Positions 22,101 through 32,379 of a stretch of 64,000 bases of DNA are shown one piece after another. This DNA comes from Aralia elata (lineage: Eukaryota > Streptophyta > Magnoliopsida > Apiales > Araliaceae), in the NCBI GenBank assembly GCA_034770075.1, contig CM068384.1, positions 95,320,720-95,384,719 on the forward strand, given 5' to 3'. Within the stretch, counting starts at the first letter, position 1; each line of letters opens with the position of its first letter. Made by a program: the position numbers and the translations under genes. Under the pieces are notes generated by a model. The model was not told the origin of the DNA and made no database searches. It saw only the letters and a list, made by a program, of their open reading frames with translations.

Positions 22101-22308
22101 TCTCATTTTTTTACTCTTTTAATCAAACTACCAAAAAAAAAATTCCAACACCACTTGAATTGGCATTAAATGATCTACAAAAAAAATAATAATTAAATTT
22201 TCTTTATAATATAATTTTTTTTAAAAAAATTGCTTTATAAATAAAAAAATTATAAAAAAATTACAAAATAACCATTAAGATAAGTTAAGTGGTGATTAAT
22301 GTGGGTAT

Positions 22309-23103
22309 GATAAACATCAAGTCTAGTTTGGATTCTTATCACATTATCAGTTTGTTGTAAACCCTGTACTATAAAACTACATATACATGTATATCAAAAA
22401 AATAATAATAAAAAAAAAAAAGAAAAAAAAAAGTGAAGCATATGTTGATCACAAATAACTTGCAATCAAAGCTAAAACATTTTTTTTTCAAAATGGCCTC
22501 TCACAATTTTCTTCTTCTTCGTCCTATGTTGCTGCAACTCAAACTGTTCCTCAACTATTGTTGCTTCCTCCTTTTCTCAAACCTCCAGTTTCGCTCAACA
22601 ATTTCATATGACTGAATTACATATATTCCCTATAAGTTGCCACTGAGTTTCGAAGTGGCCCCTAATTGGTAAAAGTGACACTTTCATCTTTCAAGTTGAT
22701 ATTTTGGTTCATTTCCATTCTCTTTTTTCTTCTTTTTTTCTTTTCTTAAAGTCAGTTCATTTCTGCTCCTTCAGCTGTTTTTCCCCAAATTTGAGTGCTT
22801 TTTAATTAGGTTATATTTATTTTTGAAATTTTAATGCTTTGAGTCACATGAGTTTCATCTACCTTGGATATATATTTTAATGTCGAAATAAAAATGTAGC
22901 CTCATTTTATGTGAAATAAAAAGGGGGAAATAAAAATTAAAAAAAAGAAAAGAAATAAAAGATAAATGAGACTCTTTGTGTGTGAGATCTACAGAGGAAG
23001 TGGCAAGATGCATATTTACATGCACAAAATTCAGAACATAAGCATTAGAATCATTTGGTTTAGCTACTACCACAAGTGACAAACTATTTTATTTCTCATG
23101 TAG
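22309..23103. other. Unassigned region upstream of the DUF1218 exon
   Basis: It may be intron of the DUF1218 gene. It ends in a good acceptor (TTATTTCTCATGTAG at 23089-23103). I looked for upstream exons with the family's first membrane segments and found none. A short frame at 22433-22615 has no recognisable domain. Confidence 0.5.
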
Positions 23104-23428
23104 GATTTGTTGTGCTGTCGGAGAGATCTTGTTATTGATAGGAGTAAGTGTGGAATCAAGACATCTAAAAAACTGGTCAACTCCGAGGTCTAGTTGCCTC
23201 ATTGTTCGACAAGGCGTGTACTCGGTTGCTGGGGTGTTTGGGTTGAGCATAGTTTTTCTTACTTCTGGGTTGTATTTAACAGCTTTACGTGCGCAGCAGC
23301 TGCTACAAAATCAAGAAAATGTGTGGCGTGAGGTTATAGAGGCCTCTGTGCTCTATGCATCTCCACCAAGATCACCAAGACATCGGCTTGCCACAGTTAG
23401 AAATGAGTCCAATTATCAGACAGAGTAA
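23104..23428 (+). CDS. Terminal exon of a DUF1218 (plant four-TM) membrane protein gene
   Basis: After the acceptor at 23103 the frame reads CCAVGEILLLIGVSVESRHLKNW, then VYSVAGVFGLSIVFLTSGLYLTALRAQQLL, then a polar tail RSPRHRLATVRNESNYQTE and stop at 23426-23428. This matches the C-terminal half of plant DUF1218 proteins (the family of MODIFYING WALL LIGNIN-1/2), which have four membrane segments; two of them (EILLLIGV and the AGVFGLSIVFLTSGLYL helix) are here. The exon is intact. The 5' exons are not visible in the preceding 1 kb; farther left is a foldback element. It could be a gene with a long transposon-filled intron or a truncated gene. The P450 gene is convergent, its stop 700 bp away. 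Confidence 0.8.
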
Positions 23429-24133
23429 TGAGCAGGAATTGTCTATATACATATCAGCTTCGATAAACATGTCAATTCAGTGTAAAACAACAAATTTGGG
23501 GACAATCCATTTCATGTAGTATAGATAAAAAATGTGTACAATTCTAAAACTGATTTGATGAACTTGTAAATAGAGTTTATTCAATTTTAACAAAAAAATT
23601 TTGTTGCAGAAATGGGTTAAACTGTAGTGTTAGTTTATTAGGATTGCTTGTTTAATACATAGCATAAGATTTTTTACTTTTGGCCATGTACCTTTGTTTT
23701 ATATGCCACTATGAACATAGTTTTGAGTCTTTCATCCTTGTGATTGTTCAATGGAAAGGTGTCAAAAATCAAAGAAACAAACTAGTTGAGATTGATCTTC
23801 GGAACAAACAGACATTATTTGTGGAGTGATATCTGTAAAGGAGACAACATTGTTCAAGTTTTAAGTTATTCCATTCTGTTGAACTGTCTCTCTTTTTTCT
23901 ATCCTCAAGCAATTCATCTACCTTGTCTTTGTCCTCATATGAGCCGTCTTCTTTGTTGCTGTGATGCATATTCCTATTCATTTGAGATGCTATAAATCTG
24001 GACCAATACAAGATTAATCAATACACATAAATCAATACAAGATTCGTTTCATTGCATATTTCTTTATTTATTGGCTTTCCAAAGTACTTGTCACAAAAGC
24101 TCATACATTTTATTGCTTACAACTAGTTCCAAG
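23429..24133. other. Convergent intergenic spacer
   Basis: It holds the 3' ends of both neighbouring genes. I see no further gene. Overlapping short frames near 23770-24011 have no recognisable content. Confidence 0.6.
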
Positions 24134-27100
24134 CTAAAGCTTATGCAGAATTATCTTCGCTCCATATTGTGGTCGTAGAAGAAAGTAGAGCTCAGGAGCA
24201 TGTAGGTAAGATGGAGAGAGCTCGAACGAGAAGTTTTGTAGGATCATTGCTATAGCCATTTTCACTTCTATCATTGCAAAGTGTTGGCCAATGCATGTTC
24301 TAGGACCCCAACTGAATGGAATGAAAATGGGTGAACCCTTTGTCGCATTGGAAATTCCTTCAGAAAACCTTTGTGGATTAAACTCTTTTGCATCTTCCCC
24401 CCAAATTTCAGCGTCATGATTGTGAAAAATGACTGGCAATGTCAAGTGAACAAAAGCCGGTATTGTCACATTTCCTAGTTTTATCTTCTTGGAAGTAGCT
24501 CGAAGAAGCATACCTGCTGGTGGATAAAGCCTAAGCACCTCATACAATATCATGGTTACCTGCAAGCAAGAAAAGTGTATTAATAAGAAATATTGAATCT
24601 TTTCTACGCTTTTGGATGTTAGGTATTTGCATTTTTGAACTTAAAGTAAAAAACTCAACAAGGCCCTTTAAGCAATGTCACTTTTTTTTATAGTTAATTT
24701 AGACTGAAATTTAAACACACTCACACACCTCGATCCCCCAACCTCATGGTTATCATGGGTTGAGTAATTAATACCACTCGTGCCAAAGACCTTCGGTCTA
24801 TTTTGAGAAATCAAAACTTTATGAATCAGCTTTTATAAATCCTGATTCTAGACGGGAGTGGTTAGCATGAAATGAACTTCATGGTAAGTTCACTTCATGT
24901 CCAATACAGTGCTGACACGTATCACCCCGTCTGTGTGTCAGCACTGTATTGGGCATGAAGTGAACTTACCATGAAGTTCACTTCATGTTAACCAGATCCA
25001 TTCTAGACGGTTCAAAATGAACAATCTATTTTTACAATCTATATAAACAAATTGTATTAGTCTATTTATTAGAGAATTGCAATTATATAATATATGAATA
25101 ACGTCATTTGATATATAGCTCCCACTATATTATTGCAACTCGTAGATAAACTGCACAAATGAGTTGATCATTTTAGACGACCTCAAATCAGGATCCAATT
25201 TTTATAGACAAAAATGCTAGAGTGCCCTAATTTCCCACCCACATCCCCACCCCAAAAAAATGTTGAAAATCTTTATAAAATTGTACCGTACAATTCATTA
25301 AAGCTTTCTATGCATTGAGGTAAAAAATAAAAAATAAAAATAAAAATAATTGGCCGGCCGTGTAGAAGGACTCTTTGTAGATGGATATTTACATGGACCG
25401 GTCCAATTTTCATGTCAAATTGGCCGGTCCGTGTAGAAGGACTCTTTGTAGATACCCTAAAGAAATTTTAGCTCTTTTTTGTTTTGGCTTCTTATGGTTT
25501 GTCCTCTACAAGTGAAAGATAAAGATAAAATATGACATTTAAAAAATAAACTTGTTAACAAATATGAAGTTCTCGAAAGATTCTTACAATTTTTAGGTGG
25601 TTGAGCAATTCAAAATCAAATTCTTTTTTATTGCCCAAAAGCTGCAAAACCTCCTCTCTTGCACGAGCTTGCCAGTCTGTATGTTTGCTCAATAATATCA
25701 TTGTCCATACAAGTAAACGTGCGGTTGAATCTGCTCCAGCAGAGTAAAACACCTTGCACTCATCTACTACTTCTTCCATTGTCATTCCTGTTCCTTCTTC
25801 TTGTATCTCTTTGCGAGTGGCTTCCATTAATACACTCAACAAGTCATTCTTGTTAATTTTTTGTCCCATTTTTAGTGCCTTCTCCCTTTTCTTGATGATC
25901 CCACTTAGTTGATCGATCATTTCTTCTCCATTTAATCTTTTCATTTTCCTGTTTGCTTTAATTTTAAAATGCCTGCAGTTGGATCAATCATTGTTAGCAC
26001 AGATATATAATAATATATATAATAATAACGAAACTATAAAATACTCTCATTGTAGGACAAAAAGTGTATGAGAACTAAACGGAAGCCTAAAAATGGAACC
26101 GTAAAATAAACTCTCGTTGTGGAATAAAAAGTGTACGAGAGCTAAATGGTAGCCTAATGAGAAAGTATACAACCCTAAAATAATGTACATATATAAATGC
26201 TCTTAATGGCAAAAAAAATAATACTCTCTTTCCACATATATTGTAACACATTCATTTTTAGTAAATCTCAAAAATGAAAAGTAAAACACTTGTTTTTTGG
26301 TAACTGTTTTTTGTGAAGTTAAATGAGTATCTTTTACCATTTCTATATATAGTGGGTTCCGATACTAACTAAAATGTTTATAGTTCATATTTTTGGAGCA
26401 CTATCAACTACAAAGTTTATAGTTTATAGGGGTCAATTCTGAAATCAAAAAATTAAAAATTTCTTAAACATTGCGCAAAATTAAAGTATATTGCAGTATT
26501 TGTAAGAACGAGACAGAATGATTTATTATTACCTCGCCCATGGAATATAACTAGTACCCATAAATTGGAACGCAAGATCAGCTTGTTTTTCATGGAGTTG
26601 AAATATCCTTCTTCCTTCTTCAAAATTACTGCCAAATGCTGCTCGAGAAATCATATCACGGGCCAAATTTTCAATATAAGGCCATGCATCAACTTCAGTT
26701 GTTCCCGTAGTTGAGACTAATGTTTTCCAAGTGCTGATTATATTGGTAGTACTCAAATAAATTTCTGGTAATGTTCCCTTGACACACATAAAGAATGATG
26801 GTAAAAATAGCAATTAAGTTTAATTAGTATGTCAGTGCAATACACAACAAAAAATGTAATATATAAAATTTGTTTTAACTTGTAACTCAAATTTCTCATT
26901 ATTACATTGTTGAATCTTGAATAATACACCCCCGGCCCTGTTTCGGAAGAGATACTTAGTTACACTTCTCACATAGATGTCTCGGAAAAGATACTTAGTT
27001 ACACTTCTCACATAGATGACAGAGCATCAAATAAGTTTTATCTTAATTGAACCGAAAATATTACACTACCAAATGTTTTTTTACATTAGATTTTGTGGAC

Positions 27101-28552
27101 ACCACCTAAATATTTTTAAGGACAAGGTAGTCTTTGCGTAACATTATTTTAGTGCGCTTGAGCAATCTTTTTATAGGATAATTTTTTATTTTTTATTTTA
27201 ATTTTTCGAGCCATCTTTTACAAGATAATTTGTTTTTTGTACTTGAGTTATCTTTTATAGGTCAGAAGGAGTAATATTTACCTTTAGCTTCTCAAGATTA
27301 AAAGCTTGGTTGATTATCTTCCTATGTCTTGGCCACTTTTCACCGTGAGCAGTAGATAGCCCTCCAACAACCAGGTCAGCAACTGGATCTGGGTATACTT
27401 TATGAAATTCATCAGGCTTAGACAAAATCTCCTTGACTAGCACTGGATCCATGATATTTAACCTTGGTTTCGCTCCAAACCACATAAATGAGTTGTTACC
27501 TGCAAGTTGGAAATACCAATTTTAATCAAATAACCATTCATTACAGAAAAATCTATCAACTTTATAACTAAATTTAAATGACATCTATTAAAAGTGAACT
27601 AGCCAAGCCTGGAGCATCAGATGATGATCAGGTTAAGGGTGTGTGAAGTTGTCTCACCGCATACTATTATTAAGTTTTATAACTTTTTGCTACATTTGTT
27701 GTAGTAAATATTGTATTTAACTCTACTGCAATAATTGTGAGTCAACACAAATATAACATTTGCTATAACCAATATAATAAAAGTTCAAGAATTTTATGAT
27801 GATATGTAGTGTGACAACTTCACTTTAATTAAATTCATAATACGACTGTTTTTGCCTAAGTTATAGAAGTTAAACTCTCCTTTTATTGAGTCTAGAAAAG
27901 TATAAAAGTATAGGGGATCTTTGATTTCGATTGGGTAAAGTTAAGACTTTGGTATTTCATTTCATTGGTTAATTGATAGGAACAAATTGCATATCTATAG
28001 CATAGAATAAGATTTCATTGGCTATTGATGGCCTTTGTTATCCAACAATATAATTCTGTGTTATATAAATTTAACTATTTCTTATGAATTAGCCAATTCA
28101 TTGATGAAAGCCTAACTTCACCGAATCCAAATTCAATTTTAGGAAAGAAACCAAAATGTTCTTCAGGAAAGGCATTGCTAAATTCGTTAAAAATGGAATT
28201 CAGGTCTGAAAGACAAATGAAATAGAATAAAATAAAATAAAAAACATAATGATATGATGACTACCAACATACCATATTTCTTGACTAAATGATGGTGATA
28301 TGGTAGAACCCGGGCTCCAACATCATGGGAGAAGTCCATGGGTTTCGACATTGCTGCCTTTGATATCCTTGAGAACTCTTTCATATCGCCGTGCAAAAAC
28401 TTGTACGGATTGCCACTAAACCCCAGCTCTCTCAGGTACTTCTCTATCTGTTTTGGCCTTACCCATAGCCTATTCACTAATTTGTGTGTCAAGCTCACAA
28501 TTGTAACCAAAACAACTGAGATTACAACTGAAGCTACTAGTAGTACTCCCAT
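24134..28552 (-). CDS. CYP72-family cytochrome P450, five exons, intact
   Basis: Heme-thiolate monooxygenase, expected on the ER membrane; it uses NADPH and a P450 reductase to oxidise a small molecule (substrate not predictable). Exons on the minus strand: 28552-28273, 27499-27282, 26777-26533, 25972-25588, 24559-24134. All borders are GT-AG, and the joined frame is 1554 nt, 517 codons. The start is the ATG giving MGVLLVASVV; upstream codons in frame lack an ATG. Residues 1-21 form a membrane anchor. I-helix AGADST is at 326-331 (family usually AGQETT), E-x-x-R at 383-386 (EVLR), PQRF instead of PERF at 438-441, and heme loop FSWGPRTCIG with Cys465. YGDMKE-like HGDMKE, WPRHRKIINQAF and LSPSYLHAPE are typical of CYP72A. 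Intron phases agree with CYP72A genes. Exons are undamaged although introns hold several repeats. The exact subfamily is uncertain. Confidence 0.93.
24859..24994. repeat. Near-perfect hairpin (MITE-like) in P450 intron 4
   Basis: TGGTTAGCATGAAATGAACT pairs with AGTTCACTTCATGTTAACCA, and the arms continue through GGTAAGTTCACTTCATG and CAATACAGTGCTGACAC, about 60 bp each, around a loop of about 14 bases. ATTCTAGACGG occurs just outside both ends, a possible long target duplication. There is no coding capacity. Confidence 0.85.
25355..25456. repeat. Direct duplication in P450 intron 4
   Basis: AATTGGCCGG..CGTGTAGAAGG ACTCTTTGTAGAT occurs at about 25350-25382 and again at about 25420-25452, separated by 38 bp. 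Confidence 0.8.
26037..26160. repeat. Two diverged tandem copies in P450 intron 3
   Basis: A roughly 65-bp unit (TAAAATACTCTCATTGTAGG, then AAAAAGTGTATGAGAACTAA) is repeated with about 15% change. A Stowaway-like fragment (TACTCTCTTTCCACATAT) may follow at 26222. Confidence 0.65.
26923..27273. mobile_element. Possible Stowaway-like remnant in P450 intron 2
   Basis: The right end GTCAGAAGGAGTA resembles the end of Stowaway MITEs, and the left end ACACCCCCGGCCCTG is a weak inverse match. Inside, ATACTTAGTTACACTTCTCA is present twice (26952 and 26990) as a 37-bp direct duplication. The duplication is certain; the family name is a guess. Confidence 0.4.
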
Positions 28553-28620
28553 ATTCACTTGGATAGGCTTCAAAATAGATGGAGTGTGTATTTGTTACTA
28601 ACTAGTGTTAGTTACTTCTT

Positions 28621-28636
28621 TTTTTATATTATACTA
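28621..28636 (-). promoter_or_regulatory. Possible TATA box of the P450 gene
   Basis: The minus strand reads AGTATAATATAAAAAAAG about 75 bases upstream of the ATG, which would give a 5' leader of about 40-45 bases. Confidence 0.5.
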
Positions 28637-30021
28637 ATAATTACTAGTAGTTGGTACTTTTGTGAAAGGATTGTTCAACTTTTCCACAAGTGCTTTCAAT
28701 GATTACTTGTGGAGACTACTTGTGAAATGATTGAGCACTAAAACTTTTAAAATTTTAATATTAATAAAATAACTCTCTCTCTCTCATGTTTCTGACCTGG
28801 TTAGGTGTCTGTCTCCCACTTTTTCTCTCTCCTTGTTACTCTTGCCGTGTTTACTTTTTCACGTAAAAATATGAGAATATAACATCTATACCTCCTATAT
28901 TTATATATACTTTATAACAAAAATTCATAAGGAAATCATAAATTGATGATTAATATAAAAAAATAGTCTTTTTTGTGTAATTCTAAATGTGAAGTAAATT
29001 TTCGTATTCTATTGATGAAATTGACTACTTGAAATTATTGACTCGGAACCCATAAAAATAATATAATATATATGTGAGTTGACTCATAATTTATATTTTG
29101 TTTATTAAATAAAGAATAGATACTAAAAGTGGTTATTAAATGATGTGTATGCTTGTGGTTAGTTATCACTCTTGGATCTACTCATGTATGTTAACTCTCT
29201 AACTAATTACAATTTGACAGATTATTTTGTAACTTCTTTTTTGTAAAAAAATTTTTTTTGTAAGTTTAGTATTACTCTTTTTAGTAACTTTTCGTATTCT
29301 GTTAATAATAATGTCTATATGCATGAATTTACATGATTCAAAAGGCAACACATTTGCATGTATGTATGATGTATGTAGAGGAAGAATCACAAATGATATG
29401 ACTATTTTTCTACAACATATTTACTATGTATACATACACATTGATTCCTTTAAAAAAGTCATGTGCGTGCGTGTGTGCGTGCGTGCGTGCATACATACAT
29501 ATATATATATATATAAGATTAGAGTGACGATAAGTTAGGTCGATATGAATTTTAGCACAGGGCAGATCATCATCAATAGTAACATAATATTGCTTGATAA
29601 AAAGGTATTTATTTTATTACTTCATAATTAACTTAATCTCTGATGTAAATTATTTGATATTCTCTTCGTGAGTATGCCATCAAGCCAATCACATTTGATG
29701 TGATGAATATTTACTTTGTAATCTTATTCATTTATTAATAAGAGAATTTATTTAATAAAAAATATTCTTTATCCATATTAATTAGTTGAATTAATAAATG
29801 TGATAAACTCATAGTTTTCGAGCAATACTTTTAGAATCATGATGTTGATCATGCTAATGAGATCTAAATTCAAGATAGCTCAAAACTAAAATGTTCTTGA
29901 TCGATGGATCACTAATGTGGGGTTACTGATTCCGGATATATTAGTACATACTATGCTTGCTCTGTTGAAGAGGATGATTGATCTCATAATCATTTGTGTG
30001 GAGACACTAAAGCAAGAATGT
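28637..30021. other. P450 upstream region and unassigned AT-rich DNA
   Basis: No gene is visible. It holds CT repeats near 28773 and a compound microsatellite at about 29462-29515 (GTGC/GTGT, then ATAC, then AT). From about 29545 the DNA is probably the left part of an LTR that resumes at 48201. Confidence 0.5.
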
Positions 30022-30026
30022 AAGTG

Positions 30027-32146
30027 TGTCGACGCCGGGTTTTCGCTTTCTAGTCTTTTCCAATTTTTTTGCCTTTTGATTTAATGATTCTTTGGAAAAG
30101 ATCGGCATTGATGTCGACAGGGTTTTGAAAGATCGTTTTTATGATGAGCCAATTAACCAGAGTCGCCAGTTGGTATATTTGAAATGGATGTACCAACTCA
30201 TCCGAGTTTTCGTTTTTTATAAATCGCTGGCTCATGTGTGACTCCGAATTAATTGGTCTGCGAATCGAGATTCATAGAGTTCGGGGGCTTGCTTAAGCGA
30301 GGGGAAGGTGTTAGGCACCCCCCGACTTCCGTGAAACACGGTTACCGCAATCTCGATGCTTTCCTATCCCTTAATTCATGCGTGTGTGGGTATGTGCGCG
30401 TGTGTGTGTGTGTGTGCTTATGTGAATGTTGTGGTGAGTTTGTATGAAAGAATCGCTTGGATTTTCAGGGAAAGTCGTGCTTTGAGTGTGCTTTGGAATG
30501 TCCTTCGGCTTCTACGAGAAAGCTTTATTCTTTATTAGGAAGGTTTGATTTTAATTGTCAAAAGCTAGGAGATTTTTCTTTAGGTGTTGTTTTGGCAAAT
30601 CAAGAGTTTTTAAACCTTCGTCAAAATAGGAATCGAGATCTATGCCTTGCTTTCGTAACTCAAAAGATGGGCAACTTCTAGAATCTCTTTAACCCTATGC
30701 ACAACGGTTTAATAAAACGCCATTTATTTATAAAATCAATTTGTGTGATGTTTTTGGAAAACGATTTTTTTTTGCTTTCTCGTTAAAGAGGAATCGACAT
30801 TCATTTGCACTTTCAATTTTAAGCCTCGTGATGCTAATACCTTACTTTGATTGATTTTATGAAAATCTTATCGTTTAGCTTCGAAATCAATTTCGTGTCA
30901 TAGATCAAATCAAGCATTAAAATGCGTTGGAGTTATTCATGGGCATGTAAGCCATCAAAATAAACCCCAAACGCCTACAATCACAAATTTCACTATTTCG
31001 GGGCCTTAAACACGATTCTCGCCTTAGCGTCGTTTTAAGGCCCAACGATTACATATTTACAATGAAAATTACGTCATTTCTACTTCTTACATCAAGATAT
31101 GTCCATCATCGGATTTGGACCACGGGGTCGCTCTCCTAGGCTCACAACCATAATTTCTCACAAACATCAAGTAGATACAACAACATAACTAACAACGGGT
31201 TGCTTAACGCACCACAATGATTCAAAATTTAACAATCTAAATAGATCAATTCCACCTAATGTATTGATCGTCATAAACGAGCAAAACCTCACCCAATGGA
31301 TATCATCGGATTATTAGGAAGAATTTTGTTCCGATGGAACCCTCTCTAATAATTCCTAATCCATTGTTCCACAATAATTTACGTGAAATCTACATTTAAT
31401 TCAATCAAGTGATATGATAGAAATTGATATAATAAAAGAGATTTCACCTTGCAATTGATATCCAAATGGATGTGAACTTGATGTATTTGAATAGAAGGAG
31501 AAATATATGTGATACAATCAACTCAATAGATATTAATCCTCACTTTTTCCTTCCTTTCTCTCCTATTTTGTTGCAAAAATTATGGTGTTTTTCCTCTCTA
31601 TTTCCGATTCTTTGCTGCTGTTTTCTGCTGGAATTCTCCCTCTTTCAATTTTCTTCAACCTCCTGTATGCTGCCCGAAGCTGGGCTTAAATAGGCTGGCC
31701 AAAGCCAGCCGCAGATCTATCTGCGGCTGGCCGCAGATGGATCTGCGGCTGGCCAGCTGGCACGCCTCCCATCGCACTCAGCTGGTAGTGCTGATTTCCT
31801 GGTTTCCGTGCTGGCGCACCCACTTGGCCGCAGATCTATCCGCGGCTGGCGGGCTTGACTTTCTCGATTTTCGTGCCACGCCTCGATTTTCGTGCCGCAA
31901 CGTTGGTTTTTGCTGACAGGCTCGTATTCTGCAGTCCGGGAATTTCCGGGAGACGTGCCACCTCATTCGGAAATGCCTGCCTCGGACGGCTTTATTGTCA
32001 CGTAAACTTGGGTTGCCTAAAACATTGCGGCGGTGCCGGGCGCTCGCCCTTGTGCCTGCTCCTTTGCTCCCGCAAGCCGGTTCAATTGACGATTTCGCCC
32101 TCCTGTCATGGTTAGTAGAAGGAAACGCAAAATTTGGGTGTCTACA
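30027..32146 (-). repeat. 3' LTR of the Ogre-like element
   Basis: 2120 bp, nearly identical to 46127-48195. It keeps a 54-bp segment (31701-31754) missing from the other LTR, rich in GCCGCAGAT/ATCTGCGGC palindromes. Short frames (30253, 31466, 31855 and others) are repeated in both LTRs and encode nothing recognisable. A TG microsatellite lies at about 30378-30418. Confidence 0.95.
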
Positions 32147-32160
32147 GCTGCCCCTCTTTA
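32147..32160 (-). promoter_or_regulatory. Polypurine tract of the Ogre-like element
   Basis: The minus strand reads TAAAGAGGGGCAGC directly followed by the LTR start TGTAGACACC, the arrangement needed for plus-strand priming. Confidence 0.85.
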
Positions 32161-32379
32161 TCATGTTTATGAAATGATAAATGAAATGAACAGGATAAAG
32201 AATAGACACTCGATGCATGAATGACAATGCGTAAGAATGACAGTACATACATGATGCCACACATATAGCTTATGATGCAACATAAGATGTAATGCATGCA
32301 AGACATTCGTAAGAGTGTCAATGTATCAATCCCTTGACCGTGTTTGTTAGTCTTTGGGTTCACTCTTTCAATCTATCGT

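Larger units (their letters stand above)
19716..22172. repeat. Dispersed set of about 22-bp palindromes (AACGCCAnnnnnnTGGCGTT type)
   Basis: At least 13 copies lie near 19716, 19749, 20309, 20376, 20424, 20516, 20983, 21090, 21149, 21416, 21467, 21585 and 22147. Examples are AACGCCAATATGACTGGCGTT-like, ATGCCACTTAAAGTGGCGTT and AACGTCATTTCAAGTGACGTT. The arm ends are constant while the central six bases vary. Paired changes (GCC/GGC to GTC/GAC) keep some arms complementary. Two copies lie outside the left end of the foldback element. Confidence 0.85.
19775..22308. mobile_element. AT-rich foldback element with nested inverted repeats
   Basis: The outer ends share ATACCCACATTAATCAC, CACTTAAC-like and TAATGGTTATTTTGTAAT sequence in inverse orientation: left 19775-20340 (interrupted by a MITE), right 22140-22308 (about 190 bp without the MITE). 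A second inverted pair lies inside: 20960-21175 against 21405-21620, sharing TTACATCCAACGTCAGTCACATTGG-type blocks. No transposase is visible. I found no clear target duplication. Structure suggests a foldback or Mutator-like non-autonomous element. Confidence 0.68.

Noticed and set aside
21781..22189. Hydrophobic Phe/Leu/Ser frames that look like membrane proteins
   Set aside because: Translation of a pyrimidine-rich repeat tract.
28187..28272. Extension of P450 exon 1 past 28273
   Set aside because: GTATGTTGG at 28272 is a good donor and joining to 27499 restores the family sequence; the extension has no similarity.
28553..28573. Upstream in-frame start for the P450
   Set aside because: The codon there is TTG; the first ATG is at 28552 and directly starts the membrane anchor.
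29462..29515. Compound GTGC/ATAC/AT repeat as a regulatory element
   Set aside because: A plain microsatellite; nothing else supports a function.
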